DNA from: Podospora bellae-mahoneyi
Taxonomy: Eukaryota; Ascomycota; Sordariomycetes; Sordariales; Podosporaceae
Length of the DNA: 64,000 nt
Direction of reading: 5' to 3'
Assembly (NCBI RefSeq): GCF_035222275.1
Contig: NC_085883.1
Span: 682,001 to 746,000 of the forward strand
The translations under genes and the position numbers were made by a program. This document shows positions 52,807 through 63,431 of the stretch, one piece after another. Position 1 is the stretch's first letter, and each line of letters starts with the position of its first letter. The notes under the pieces are model-generated. The model saw only the letters and a list, made by a program, of their open reading frames with translations. It was not told the origin of the DNA and did not search any database.

Positions 52807-53989
52807 ATGGCTTGGGAAGAACCACGGAAGACGGGCATGGTGTATCGCCGTTTGGGCAACTCTGGATTACACGTCTCTGCGCTTGGGTTGGGAGGATGGC
52901 TCACGTTTGGGGGGCAGGTTGAGAATGGTATGTTTGGTTCAAGTTGGGATTTGGAGTAAGAAGGAAGAGCTGACGGATAAACTAGAGGGCACTGTTGCTT
53001 GCTTGAAGCAGGCGTATGATTTGGGTATCAACTTTTTTGACACTGCGGAAAGGTAAGAACCACACACAAGAACGTCTCTGTGCTCTCAGCCCACGAAAAC
53101 TGACCGAAACTGTCTCAACAGCTACGCCGGAGGCCAATCCGAAGTCGTCATGGGCCAAGCGATCAAGCAGCTCGGCTGGAAGCGCAACGACATCGTCATC
53201 AGCACCAAGCTCAACTGGGGCGGCCACAATGGCGAGGTCCTCGTCAATAACCACGGCCTGAGCCGCAAGCACATTGTTGAAGGCCTCCGTGCCTCCCTCC
53301 AACGCCTCAACCTCGAATACGTCGACATTGTCTACGCCCATCGCCCGGACCGTCTCACTCCCATGGAGGAGGTCGTTCGTGCTTTCAACCACGTCATCGA
53401 GATCAAGGGGTGGGCGATGTACTGGGGGACCAGCGAGTGGAGTGCTGACGAGATCGCCGAAGCATGCGGCATCGCCAAGCAGCTCGGGCTTATCGCGCCG
53501 ATTGTTGAACAGCCATTCTACAACCTCCTGCACAGAAAGAAGGTCGAGGGCGAGTTCCAGAGGCTGTACAGCAGATTCGGTCTTGGATTGACGACGTTCA
53601 GTCCCTTGAAGTTTGGTCTGCTCAGTGGAAAGTACAACGATTCGCCTGATACGCCTCCACCGGGGAGCCGTTTTGCCAAGGGCGACGACAAGTTTGTCAA
53701 TTACATGAGAGACAACTACGGTAACAAGAGCTGGCAGGATGATATCGAAAAGGTGAAAAAGCTCAAGGTTATCGCCGACAAGGTCGGCATTCCCCAGTCA
53801 GAGTTGGCTCTGGCGTGGGTGTTGAAGAATCCCAATGTTTCGTCTGTTATCACTGGCGCGTCAAGGCCGGAGCAGATTGTTGAGAATGTCAAGGCGTTGA
53901 AGAGTATGGCTTTGTTGACGCCAGAGATTATGAAGGAGATTGATGAGGTGGTTGGGAGTGTTGAGTTGGATCCAGCGAGACAGGACTAA
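52807..53989 (+). CDS. Aldo-keto reductase, Kv-beta-like (AKR6 type)
   Basis: Exons 52807-52927, 52986-53052 and 53122-53989 (introns 58 and 69 bp) encode 351 aa. The catalytic tetrad is present: Asp and Tyr in NFFDTAESYAGGQSE, Lys in DIVISTKLNWGG and His in VDIVYAHRPD. The NADPH-binding end is SSVITGASRPEQIVEN. The pattern RRLGNSGLHVSALGLGGW and the GWAMYWGTSEWSADEI strand fit the potassium-channel beta-subunit/AKR6 group, which in fungi acts as a soluble aldehyde or ketone reductase (family knowledge). It may reduce the aldehyde released by the neighbouring dioxygenase reaction (inference). A pyrimidine run (about 15 T near 52762-52776) lies just upstream. Confidence 0.92.
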
Positions 53990-54487
53990 AGAGATGAATA
54001 TGTGAATGATGACAAGAGATGAACAACCCCTATTTTGCCCCTGTCGCGACATTGGGCTGATCTCAGACTCGGATTCTGAGCCCGAACTTTTACGGTGCCG
54101 CTTCTTCTGGTTTAGCTCAGCCACATGGCTTGCTTCGGGAGCCAACAGGCACCGGAAGCGCAGCGAGCCTCCTTATCTCATCCCAGATTTCAGCTTCGAC
54201 CAGGCATTTGATGTCAGCAAATAGGTCGAGTCTTGGCAGCTGAGCGCAAAGTGGGAGGATTCGATGCTCATGCCTGACAGATTGGGAGTTTGATAAAGTA
54301 TCAAGTGCCCTTCTGCTGGCCAAAGGATATTTCCCCTATCCAGTCTTTCTCTTACATACCTATTGTCTTACTGGAAAAACACGCACGGTCCATGAGCGTA
54401 AAGACATCCATCACCCTCCACGACCAGTCGTAAACCAAACCACTGCCTATCGAAGAAGACACTTTCAACGCTCCAAAACAACTCAAA

Positions 54488-54919
54488 ATGGCCCAACACT
54501 CCCTCTCAGCCAGCTTCACAGTCCCGCCAACCCACCAAAGCACCAACCACACCCTCGACCCATTCGTAGTGTCACTCGCCGGTATACCATCAGAAATGTT
54601 GGACGGAGGGTTCTATGCCGAGGCAAAAATTCTCGACAATGACAACAAAAGTCGGGGGTATGAGATTGTTCAGCATGTCCGAGATTCAGGGGCAGTTACC
54701 GCGAACGAGGGGGAGACTGTTCACTTTGTGTTTCGGGGCTTGAAGGCTCCAGCAAGGGAAGGAAGGCATGAAGTGCGGGTTGGCGTGTTTTACAATTTGG
54801 CTGTGGGGTCTGCTGTGGAGGTGAGGAGGGAGGTTGTTTTTGGTGGACAGTGCGAAGAAAGTGGGAATGAGGCTGTTGCGGAGAAGAGTTGGGAGGGGAG
54901 ATTGGTGTTGAAAGTGTAA
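54488..54919 (+). CDS. Hypothetical small protein, beta-rich
   Basis: 143 aa, single exon, beginning MAQHSLSASFTVPPTHQST. There is no signal peptide or membrane segment. Alternating hydrophobic strands (TLDPFVVSLAGIP, GETVHFVFRGLKAP, RHEVRVGVFYNLAVG) suggest an all-beta sandwich. No family is recognised. It follows the aldo-keto reductase by 500 bp on the same strand, but nothing ties it to that cluster. Confidence 0.6.
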   Translation: MAQHSLSASFTVPPTHQSTNHTLDPFVVSLAGIPSEMLDGGFYAEAKILDNDNKSRGYEIVQHVRDSGAVTANEGETVHFVFRGLKAPAREGRHEVRVGVFYNLAVGSAVEVRREVVFGGQCEESGNEAVAEKSWEGRLVLKV

Positions 54920-55100
54920 GGTGATAGAGCCTATACTACCGGATCTAGATGAAGACGTCAAATAAATAACTGAAAAGGAAAATAAGTAGGTCCGCCAGGG
55001 GACTGGACATACATATACAAAATCAAAAGCTGTCTTTTATTGGAATCATCATGTCTCTCCCCATAGCACCGAAAACAACACCGTTTTAACTGTCACCCAT

Positions 55101-55568
55101 TCATGAACCTTCCACAGCCAAGGGTCCCCCAATCGCACCATCCACACCCATCCCTTTTACTTCACCCTCTTCCCCCCCCCTTTGTCCCCCACCCCCACCC
55201 TCTCTCCCCTCACTCCCCTCCTTATCTCCCTTCTTCAAATCCTCGCATTTCAAATTCCCCTCCCCACCCCCATTGCCAGCAGTCAACTCCACCACCACCT
55301 TGCCCACCCCATCCACCACTCCAAAAAGCCCCCAAAAAAGAAGAAACGGCCAGAACAGTGTCAGAATAAACCCTACTGGCCAACTGACAAACCACATGAC
55401 GTGCCCCCTTTTTCTTTTGTTCTCGGGAAATAGAGTGAGAAATTGTCGATGCCCCATCCGGAGCATGCAGAGGGTGATAATACCCTGGAAGACGCCCCAG
55501 ACGATGAGGAGGATTTGCCACCAGACTATGCGGGTGTGGGTGTCTTCTTTTAGGAGGAGGGCTGACAT
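55101..55568 (-). CDS. Small two-helix membrane protein, hypothetical
   Basis: The ATG at 55568 (MSALLLKEDTHTR) was preferred over one 23 codons upstream that adds only a Pro/His-rich leader. Two hydrophobic segments (IVWWQILLIVWGVFQGIITL and HVMWFVSWPVGFILTLFWPF) are separated by a basic loop (NKRKRGH). They are followed by a Gly/Glu/Lys-rich low-complexity tail. The product is 155 aa. The family is unknown. The opposite strand is Pro/Ser-rich and open, but that is a shadow of the tail. Confidence 0.6.
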   Translation of the reverse strand: MSALLLKEDTHTRIVWWQILLIVWGVFQGIITLCMLRMGHRQFLTLFPENKRKRGHVMWFVSWPVGFILTLFWPFLLFWGLFGVVDGVGKVVVELTAGNGGGEGNLKCEDLKKGDKEGSEGREGGGGGQRGGEEGEVKGMGVDGAIGGPLAVEGS

Positions 55569-56081
55569 GTGGGATTTGGGATGTGGTGGTGGTGGGGATG
55601 GTGACTTGTGGGTTGATGGGTGATGATGTGGAAACAAACGGTTTTGGCGAAGGGGTAGATGAGAGATAATTTAAGTGGAAAAGTTAAAATTAAAAAAAAC
55701 CCGGACATGCAAGATAATATAGAGAAGGTAAAATAACAGGCGTTGGAGTTGTTCAGTAAACTGGACGTTGGAAACTGAAACTGAAGAGGTAGCTATCAAG
55801 CGGGATCTACTTTGTGCTGTGTCAGGTTTGACTGCGCCGCAGGTAGCGAGCCAATGCCACAATGACATGCCCTGTTGCTTAGGTTTGTTGTGTCTATTGT
55901 TGGTGGGCTTGGCGAGGCCCCAAGGCAACCGTTGGCGCTGTATTTACATGATGGTTCACCAGCTGACTAGAAGTTGAGCATCAGCAAGGGGTATCCGAAA
56001 AAAGTAAAGGAACCGTCTTGAAAGGTCAAGTGTCGTAGGCCTCGGCAAGGACGACAGAAAGAACCACAATATATCGAGAAC

Positions 56082-57752
56082 CTAAGATGTATCCTGACAG
56101 ACCCAGCATCCGGCATCATGGGCGATGACATGCTTGAAGTCAGAACCTGCTGTAGAAACATTGTCTCCAATACTAGCCCACACGCCCGTGTCATAAAGTC
56201 GGCACACTCCAGAAAGCTTGTCCCAGACTGAGCTGGAGCAACCCGTAGCGCTAGCACAAGCCGCAGCACATCTCGCAGCTGTAGTTTCTGTCGAGGTGAC
56301 TGGCCTGCTTCCAGATGGCACCGGGAACCCCCGGATTCCACATGCTAGGGCATCGACATCCGGATTCGAAGCTGCCGAGCAAACTCTGGACGGGCGGTTT
56401 CGTTGAATGTAGAGGTTCAGCTTGTCTGAGGCACCACAAGCTTGTCCTCCATTCCCAGCACAGGGCTGGTTGCAACGGTCGGTGATGATCTCGGACGACA
56501 GGGAGTTACCAGTCCAACATTCCCGTCCTGAAGAGTCCCTTGTCAGTTGGTTTCGGTTAACCCTGGAGAAAAGACCTACCAAACTCGACCCCAAAATACT
56601 TCCAATTCCCACTCTCAGCCCTCTCAGCACATTTCTCCAGCGTCATATCCGCAGCGCTATTCGGTCCGTTGGCCAAAGTCCTCGTCCCATTAACCCGATC
56701 ACGGTAGCTGTTCCTCCGTCAGCCCCCATCCTGCCACACAAAAAACACACAAAACTCACCACCCAAGATAATCATACCCCCCAACCGGATCCCCATCCCC
56801 CCTAGCCCCATCCCTCTCATAAACCGTCAAATGCCCCCCCCCACCACAAAACCACCTCCCGTCCCCCTCGCAAACCCTCCCGCACCTCCTCCCAAACGTC
56901 TTGTAGCTATTGTCAATCGTCGCACCACAAAAGCACTCCCTCCCATACTCCACACCCACCCACCTCGCCTCAGCCCCGCACATCCCCGCACATTTCGTAG
57001 GCGTCATATCGTTACTCGCACCAGCAAACTGTCTAAGAACACGATCAGGTGTGAAATCGGCGAAACACCCCCACCAGTGGAAACCCTGGACGGGTTCGAT
57101 GCCAGGGTTTTGAACAGTGGGGGGGTCGCTGTGCTCGTAGAACGCGGCGCGGGCCGAGCCGCCGCATGTGACGCCTGGTTCGTCGCGGCAGAGGCGCCAG
57201 CAGTCGCCTTCGGTGGCTTCCCATTCGGATAGCTGGGGGATGTACCCCGTGGTGGTGTTGATTGTTATCGAGGGGGCGCAGCTGGGGTGGGCAAGTTGTC
57301 AGAGATACCTAGGCGTAGGTAGTAGGCAATGCAGGTGTAAGGGGGGATGGCGGTTGGTAAGAGAGGGGTTCAGTCAGGGGGTTGGAGAAGTGGAAACTTA
57401 CAAACATTGCTGATCCCACAGAATAAAATGCCGCGATGTTGAGCAGGCTGCCGAGCAGGGGATGATCCCATTGTCGGGACGCCTGGAAAAGGCGACGGTG
57501 AGGTTGAACGAGGTGGGGGAGGATTGCCAGTTTATGGTTCCAAAGCTGTCAACGACGGTGTAGGTATGTTAATCGGGGGAACTTGGAGGAGAAAAAGAAT
57601 GGACACGCCTACCAGCCGGAGTACCGGACAAAGCTCCCCTGCTGACGAGTGCTGAGCAAATCGGTGTCTGCTCGAGCATCATGGGCATAGGCTGAAGCCA
57701 ATGCCATGACTATCAATTGGAAGGTGAGCTGCAAAAAAGAGACGGTAGGCAT
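56082..57752 (-). CDS. Secreted multi-WSC-domain protein
   Basis: Five exons on the minus strand, 57752-57613, 57545-57402, 57281-56760, 56707-56580 and 56527-56082, join to 459 aa without frame conflict. Introns are 67, 120, 52 and 52 bp. A signal peptide (SFLQLTFQLIVMALASAYA) leads to a ~110-residue N-region. WSC domain 1 (~165-255) follows, with WWGCFADF, CAGMCGAEARW and YGRECFCG. WSC domain 2 (~262-355) has YRDRVNGTRTL and FGRECWTGN, then CNQPCAGNGGQACG. A Cys-rich apple/PAN-like C-terminus (~360-459) ends CWVCQDTS. WSC domains bind wall carbohydrate (family knowledge). No membrane anchor follows, so it is likely secreted or wall-bound. In WSC2 the usual C-[FY]-C reads CWTG. Confidence 0.88.
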
Positions 57753-58237
57753 TGTGGAGCTGGAGCGTGTCAACAACATGATCGACTCTACCAGAAGGGA
57801 ACTTCCCTACGTGGACCAAAACGACTGAGCTGATAGGATCCCGAGGTATTTATCATGGTTTACCTACCATGCTGAGAGCTTCCATTTGTTCTCGGATTTC
57901 ACCAGTGGCTGTTGCGGCTGGGTTCTTTATCGATCCTCGACCTGCATCATAAAAGGATTGCCAAGCACATCAATTTCCACAAGCAGCGGCTGAGCAACAC
58001 GCACCAGTTCGGGGTGCATTCTTGTTTGGGAATATATGACATCCGTACTACCTCAGTTTGGTTTTCACGAGTGGCTTTGCAGACCAAGACTTTGCTTGAG
58101 CGAATATTCCGTCGTGTGATCTGATCGTCCTCTTTGAGGATGGCATGTCATGAATGAATGCAAAATCCCATAGCCTTTCCTACATCAAACACACAAGTGA
58201 CACAACCTAAACTCACCACAAAAACCACAAGCATATC
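57753..58237. other. Intergenic, no supported gene
   Basis: About 485 bp upstream of the WSC gene. No feature was recognised. Confidence 0.5.
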
Positions 58238-58651
58238 ATGTCTCATCAACCCGATAGTCGTCCCGTGTATCATGCTTATTACGGTGCTTCTTATCCCACA
58301 GTAGCTTGCACAACCAACCCCCGTGAGTCCGTCTCAATCTCTCTGCATTCCAGAACACGTAACCCCTGTCTGACAAGAGCTGTGGAATTACGTTTCCATA
58401 TATGTTGCTATACCTGCCTCCCAGATCTCAGTCCAGACCAGATTCGGGGGAGGATCCTTATCCCCATCCCGACTATCCCTCACCAAAACGTCGCCCACAA
58501 AAGGTATGGGATCCCGTCTGCCCTACTTTCAATCCCGTTCTGTTGGGTGACGACGGCAGTTAGAGCGGCGTGCGGAGTCGTAGTGCAGTCCCAATTCCAG
58601 TCTCTGCAGGGCGCCATCTATGACGATCTGAGGCTGAGTGGCGACGACTAG
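58238..58651 (+). CDS. Possible small spliced protein (structure uncertain)
   Basis: The ATG at 58238 starts MSHQPDSRPVYHAYYGASYP and runs to a good donor (GTGAGT) at 58323. Two downstream frames remain open after candidate CAG acceptors near 58424 and 58431. One gives a basic Pro-rich piece (YPHPDYPSPKRRPQKVW) ending at 58562, the other runs to 58651. Only the second is in phase with the acceptor at 58424. No family is recognised, and the call rests on composition and splice signals alone. Confidence 0.3.
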   Translation: MSHQPDSRPVYHAYYGASYPTVACTTNPRESVSISLHSRTRNPCLTRAVELRFHICCYTCLPDLSPDQIRGRILIPIPTIPHQNVAHKRYGIPSALLSIPFCWVTTAVRAACGVVVQSQFQSLQGAIYDDLRLSGDD

Positions 58652-60210
58652 GTCTTCGTGCGCTTTATGATCGTCTTGTTTGCGATCCATCTTGTCTAAC
58701 ACAATACCGAGCAATCCAAGGCCGCGGGAAGCCGTCCCAACCATGTGCTCAATCCTTTTGTGTGCGACGGGGCCTATTTCGGTGAGGCACGGCCGTGCTG
58801 AAGCCTGAAAACCCACCATTTTTCTTCTTCGAGGACCAACCACGCACTCCCGCTCCCGACCGGCTGCCAGGCAGTTGAAGGCTCCATCGGGAGAGGGTGG
58901 GCGTGGTAGATGGTCAAATCGTGGGTTATCAGGGTGCAGATCTATAGCGATACGGGCGAAGGGTTTCGCCGTACCGGCCCACAGCATAATATATATGCAT
59001 CGAACCTCTTTCATCTCGAAAGCCGTAATGCTTTATACAAAAGGCATGATAGATGTTGTGATGAGCCGCCAAGCGAGTGCCAGTTGGCAGGGCGATAGGC
59101 TGAATAGGGTCCAAACCCAAACAGATTACACATGAGCTAATGGCGGTACATGGCTCGCGTGAGACCCAGGGCTTCGGTGCTGCTCAACAACTTGCTCCCT
59201 CCGGAAGTGCTTCGTCATCTTGGCCTTGGGGGAAAGTGGCTGTCGCCGGTAAGATATGCGTAAAAGACATCTGCGGCGTAGATGTCCAAAGTCACCAACA
59301 GCCATTGTAATATCGGAATCTGGACATGGACGATTTCCATTTTCCGTTCTTGGACCTGAGCACTCGCCGCTTTCCCTGAGCAGAAGTGGAGAAGCCCTGA
59401 GCAGGGATGAGCAAGGTCTAAGAAGGGTGAGCAAGGCCCTGAGCACGTTGAACCCACCTGAGACCTGTCAGAAGTACGATGCACTCTTGTGAAGGTAAAT
59501 ATGATGGGTGTTGCAACTATGTGATTGTATTGCTTCTGTCTTCTCCTTTCTGGAGTTGCCAGAGAACCTCTATTATATCTGTACCTGATGGCAATGTTGG
59601 TGGCAAAAGGTACCATGTCCAGCTGAACTTTCCTTCTCACTCAACTGGTTATGTCAGTTCAGCTCTCCCTCAACTTTATTCAGCTTGGCTGACCAGAACC
59701 CCTTTCTATCTGACAAGACCAGGCTATACTGAAGGTAGACTACGGCAGAGCTGTTTCTGGAGCGTATACCTATTCTAGGGTAATTGTTCTTAGCGCTGCA
59801 GGGGGGCTTTTGGTGGAAGTTGCTAGAACATAACCCTGGCTGCACTAATAACTATTCCGTTTAGGGTAGGTGTAAAAGTTATGACAGGGAACCAATGTCT
59901 GTGTTAGAGTCAGAAACAGCTTACACAGCGTAGTATCCACGCCAGGAACAGTTTCTGCGTTAGTCTAAATCAGACAAGTCGTTTCCCTCTAAATATCGTT
60001 CCTGTATCCGGGATCACCGAAAACTTAGGTTGTTCTTAACTTGATCGAGTACTGTATGGAAGATTACATTTTCACGCTAGTCATACATACCTGCCTAACG
60101 GAGCGGCTAACTAACATATCGAAGGCTACCTTTTTGGTGGGTCTGTTTAGTTCCAAGAGCCATTTCTGGAGTGCAGCTATTCGGTTTAACAGGTATTATA
60201 ACAAAGATCT
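58652..60210. other. Gene-poor region
   Basis: Only short overlapping ORFs. Degenerate copies of the repeat described at 60211-60450 begin to appear in both orientations from about 59740 (e.g. GAGCTGTTTCTGGAGCG near 59752 and GAGTCAGAAACAGCTT near 59906). Confidence 0.45.
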
Positions 60211-60450
60211 TCTGCCTTTGCAGAGTCAGAAACAGCTTCTATATACAAATCATTTAGCCTAAGGCAGCGTTAGGATCATGACATGAAATCTCAGCCTCTG
60301 CTAAAGCCAGAAACGGCTTTTTTCATTTTGCCTGTGTAGGCAGCGATGGTCTGCCTTTGCTGGAGCCAGAAACAGCTTCTATGTTTGACTTAGGCAACAA
60401 GGCATAGGGAATCGCTGCCTCTATCGAAGCCATAAATAGCTTCTAATGGC
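60211..60450 (+). repeat. Degenerate tandem repeat array
   Basis: At least four direct copies of a core like CTTTGCTGGAGCCAGAAACA followed by GCTTCTA, at about 60211, 60294, 60351 and 60414. They are spaced 83, 57 and 63 bp apart. Each core carries a short inverted pair (AAGC...GCTT-type), so single strands could fold. It is imperfect, too divergent for a microsatellite and not CRISPR-like. Confidence 0.6.
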
Positions 60451-60623
60451 AATACACAACAAGTCTGTAGGCGATTGTGGATGAAACCACGCTTCCGGAT
60501 TCTTTAAGGCTATTTCCCTCGTGGATTCTCTTCTTCTTTTGAATCATCATCCGCTGCAACATGAAGGTGTTAAGGAGTGTGACGAACCCTTGATTAGGCC
60601 CTCTGAGAGAGATACTGGGTTGA

Positions 60624-60974
60624 TGTCACGATTTTGACACTGTGAGTGGAGCTCGTCCAATCATTGAGAGTCAGGAACCAACCAATAAGAGATTGATCAT
60701 GGATTTGGAGGAATGATCAATAATCAGGATCACTGATCTTTTAAATTATCCATAATCAGGGGCTTGCCATGGTCTAAATATATGGAGGAACTAGATAGCT
60801 TATAGATAGCTCCGCAATATACAATACAAATACTGTATAAGTGTTAATCAGGCATTGTGAATACATTGAAACAAGTCTATTATTGTGCACCTTTTGGCTG
60901 CACCGAACCATCCATCTAGAAGCTACCTTCAACTGTGTATCCCTTTCAGAGGTTCTGGATAGGGGTTAGTCACA
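60624..60974 (+). mobile_element. Fossil solo LTR
   Basis: A 351-bp element beginning TGTCACG and ending GTCACA, flanked on both sides by the 5-bp duplication GTTGA (60619-60623 and 60975-60979), which shows a complete insertion. It contains the AGGAACTAGATAGC block and a TATATGGAGG promoter-like stretch found in the two other LTR remnants. No internal retroelement sequence is attached. The family (Ty1- or Ty3-type) cannot be told from the LTR alone. It is a fossil of moderate age with little RIP. Confidence 0.78.
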
Positions 60975-61207
60975 GTTGATATCACACGTAACCACCAACA
61001 GGCCTTAGCCACGACCAACAGCACAGTAAACTGCAAGTCCTGAACCAGTCGTGAGAAATAAAGCGAGCAAACAAGCCACAGGCGACATGGGCAGACGTAT
61101 TACTGGTTCCGCCGCTCGGCGGTCTGGATAGGCAGAAAAAGGCTATCGTGCTGGATGCAGTTTTTTCGAGCTTGGCGCTTTTCTTTCTCTTGGTGGACTT
61201 CTTCCAT

Positions 61208-61598
61208 TGGAAGAACCCCTGTACAGAACCTCTGAAAGGGATACTCGGTCGAAGGCTACTTTTGACAATTAGTTCGGTGCAGTTAAACAGTGCATAACAA
61301 GATATCTCAATATAAACACAAGGATACCGTGGATACAAGCTGTGATTGCATACTGCGGAACTATCTACAAGCTATCCAGTTCCTCCGTATATATAGACCT
61401 CAGTCTTCCCGGATCATTGCCAAGCCTCTATAATCCTATGTTCAGATCGCTGGATCATTGCAATAATCCCATAATCCATTTCCTGGATCGTTGGATTATC
61501 CCTATAATCTAATGATCCGTTCCTCATTAGTCCGTTCTTCTGATCCCTCTGATTAATCACTCACCGTCCCGAGCCCCGCAGAACTGTGGGTTGTGACA
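61208..61598 (-). mobile_element. Fossil LTR, inverted relative to the previous one
   Basis: Read on the minus strand it begins TGTCACAACCC and contains a TATATATACGGAGGAACTG block and GTATCCCTTTCAGAGG near its end, in the same order as the LTR at 60624. The lower boundary is approximate, and no matching flanking duplication was found. The DNA between the two LTRs (60980-61207) may include a remnant of internal sequence. It is broken. Confidence 0.65.
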
Positions 61599-61656
61599 TT
61601 ACCTCGCTAGTCAAGAAGCAGTGCCATCAACTGATACCCGGGCTAGAAAATCTAAT

Positions 61657-62764
61657 CTAGACGGAAGCCTCCGGCTCAGCACCAGATATAGTGCGGTTGA
61701 GCGCCGTGCGGCTGCGCTGTCCTCTGAGAAGCGACGGCAGGTCCTTGACGAGATGGAATAGCGCGTCTAGGACCACCAAGCCGAACGCGCAAAAAGGACC
61801 TAAGATAGCGAAGATGGTAAAGCCGTACGACGCCTGCTGGAAGGCGGCGTTTTCCTTAAGCCGTTCCGTGGCGAGGCCGACCTGCATCGCGGTCAGCACC
61901 AGGGCGATGAAGACGGTGGCAGTAGTTATCCAGGTGAGGTTATTGCGGAGGAGGCTACCGTAGTTGTGCCGACCGCGGAGGTAAGGGTTGAACAGTGGGA
62001 GGCTGGTTAAGCGGTGGATGATATTGATACGTGAGAGACGGAGCTCGGCACGCAGGAAGCGAGGGTGGACAACATCTAGCTCGCGCTCATAAATTCGGAG
62101 GAGCTCTCTGGCCAGGATCTTCCAGTCTGCCCATTCTAGTGGCTTGTCATCTTCCCTGTAAGGCAAGAGGTGCTTTTCGTTGGCGATATAGAAGTCGCTC
62201 TCCGACGATACAAGACAGGCGTAGGTGTAAAGGAAGCCGAGGGCGACTCTCCGTGGGATTCCCCGGCACGTATCCGCCGGAGGGTCGTGGCAGGCGCAGG
62301 CATCCGGGCATTGTAGGTTGGTGCTGCAAAAAGCTGGATCGAGGAGAAAGCGTGGGACGGGCTTAATGAAGAGCTTCCCCTTGTTGTCCCAGAGGAGGTG
62401 CAGATCCATCCGGTCGGTGATAGTGATCTCCCGACCTATGGCGACATGAGAGTGCAGCGGCATGGCGGGACGCTTTGCGCCGGCAAACCATAGGTGCTGC
62501 ATCATATCAGCTAGGTCCCCGAGAGAAAGCTCCCTCCGTAAGAAGGCCGGTATGTCCTTCGCCGGGTTACCGACCGCGCGCCTTCCGGCGGCCTCGTGGT
62601 AGTGGTAGGTAGCCGGTAATATATCCGTAGCGGGCTTCTCTTTCTTCTTCTTCCCGAGTACCTCGGCTTCAAGCTATATACGCATATCGTCAGAGGGTAT
62701 AAATGCTTGAAGGCCAGTAGGGCTGCTAACGCACCGGCCAAAGCAAGTAGTCTGGTGGAGCCAT
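61657..62764 (-). CDS. DUF6601-type two-helix membrane protein
   Basis: Exon 1 (62764-62735, only MAPPDYLLWP) and exon 2 (62673-61657) flank a 61-bp intron (GTGCGT to TAG, CTGAC branch) and give 348 aa. The soluble N-domain includes the block LGDLADMMQHLWFAGAKRPA and a Cys-rich CPDACACHDPP. It is followed by ADWKILARELLR and two membrane helices (WITTATVFIALVLTAMQVGL and FTIFAILGPFCAFGLVVLDA). The pattern is that of a widespread fungal membrane family of unknown role (recognised by pattern; the DUF number is from memory). It is divergent from the NLR-type gene, 667 bp away. Confidence 0.78.
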
Positions 62765-63431
62765 GTGGAATGCGGGAGGGAGCGACGGGAGCTAGCCAGT
62801 CGTCGGGTCAGACGGGTCGGACGGGTCGGCGCGTCTGTCTGCCTTTAGCAGCCGGACTCACGCAGGGTACTGCGCGCACGCTGTTAGCTAAACTCGCCCG
62901 GCCATAACTCCAGGGGAAGCTCAGCTCTGTTACTATATCGTGTCTCCACAGTTTCCACGTCTCACGCGTTATCTTGACACAATTGGGAGCTTTTGGAGAC
63001 GCTCGTTCCTTGCTTGTAAAGGCGATAGACGGTGTTTGATGGTCTGCCGTTTGGTTGCGCTCCAAGCGGATATCCCAATTGCGTCGCGACTAATGAGGCG
63101 AGACAGCGTTGGCCGCAACCGCCATTGGCGTCTGGCCCCGTGGATCGAAATGATTGGACGTGGACGCTCCTTGGTTTCGAACGTGCTACCCAATGCCGGT
63201 TAAGCGCGAATCGCCAACAGTTCAGCTTCTAACACCAGGCATTTGGACATTTGCCCCCCAGAAGCGATCGGTATTAAACGCTCTTGACTTACTTCACCAT
63301 ACACACCGGCAACGAAGAACCTCCGATTGGGAGCAGTCCCGCCAACGTTCACCGAAGCACAGCATCCGCGGCGCGGGGTCTTGTCCGTACAAGCTCCTTA
63401 GCCTACCTCTGCCTCTGCCTCTGCCTCAACA
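62765..63431. promoter_or_regulatory. Divergent upstream region DUF6601/NLR-type gene
   Basis: 667 bp between two divergent starts. A CTCTGC microsatellite of about four units lies at 63406-63428, directly before the NLR-type ATG. No binding site is claimed. Confidence 0.4.

Noticed and set aside
60211-60450. CRISPR-like regular repeats
   Set aside because: Eukaryotic locus; repeats are degenerate and spacing irregular, and intervening DNA is not of uniform length.
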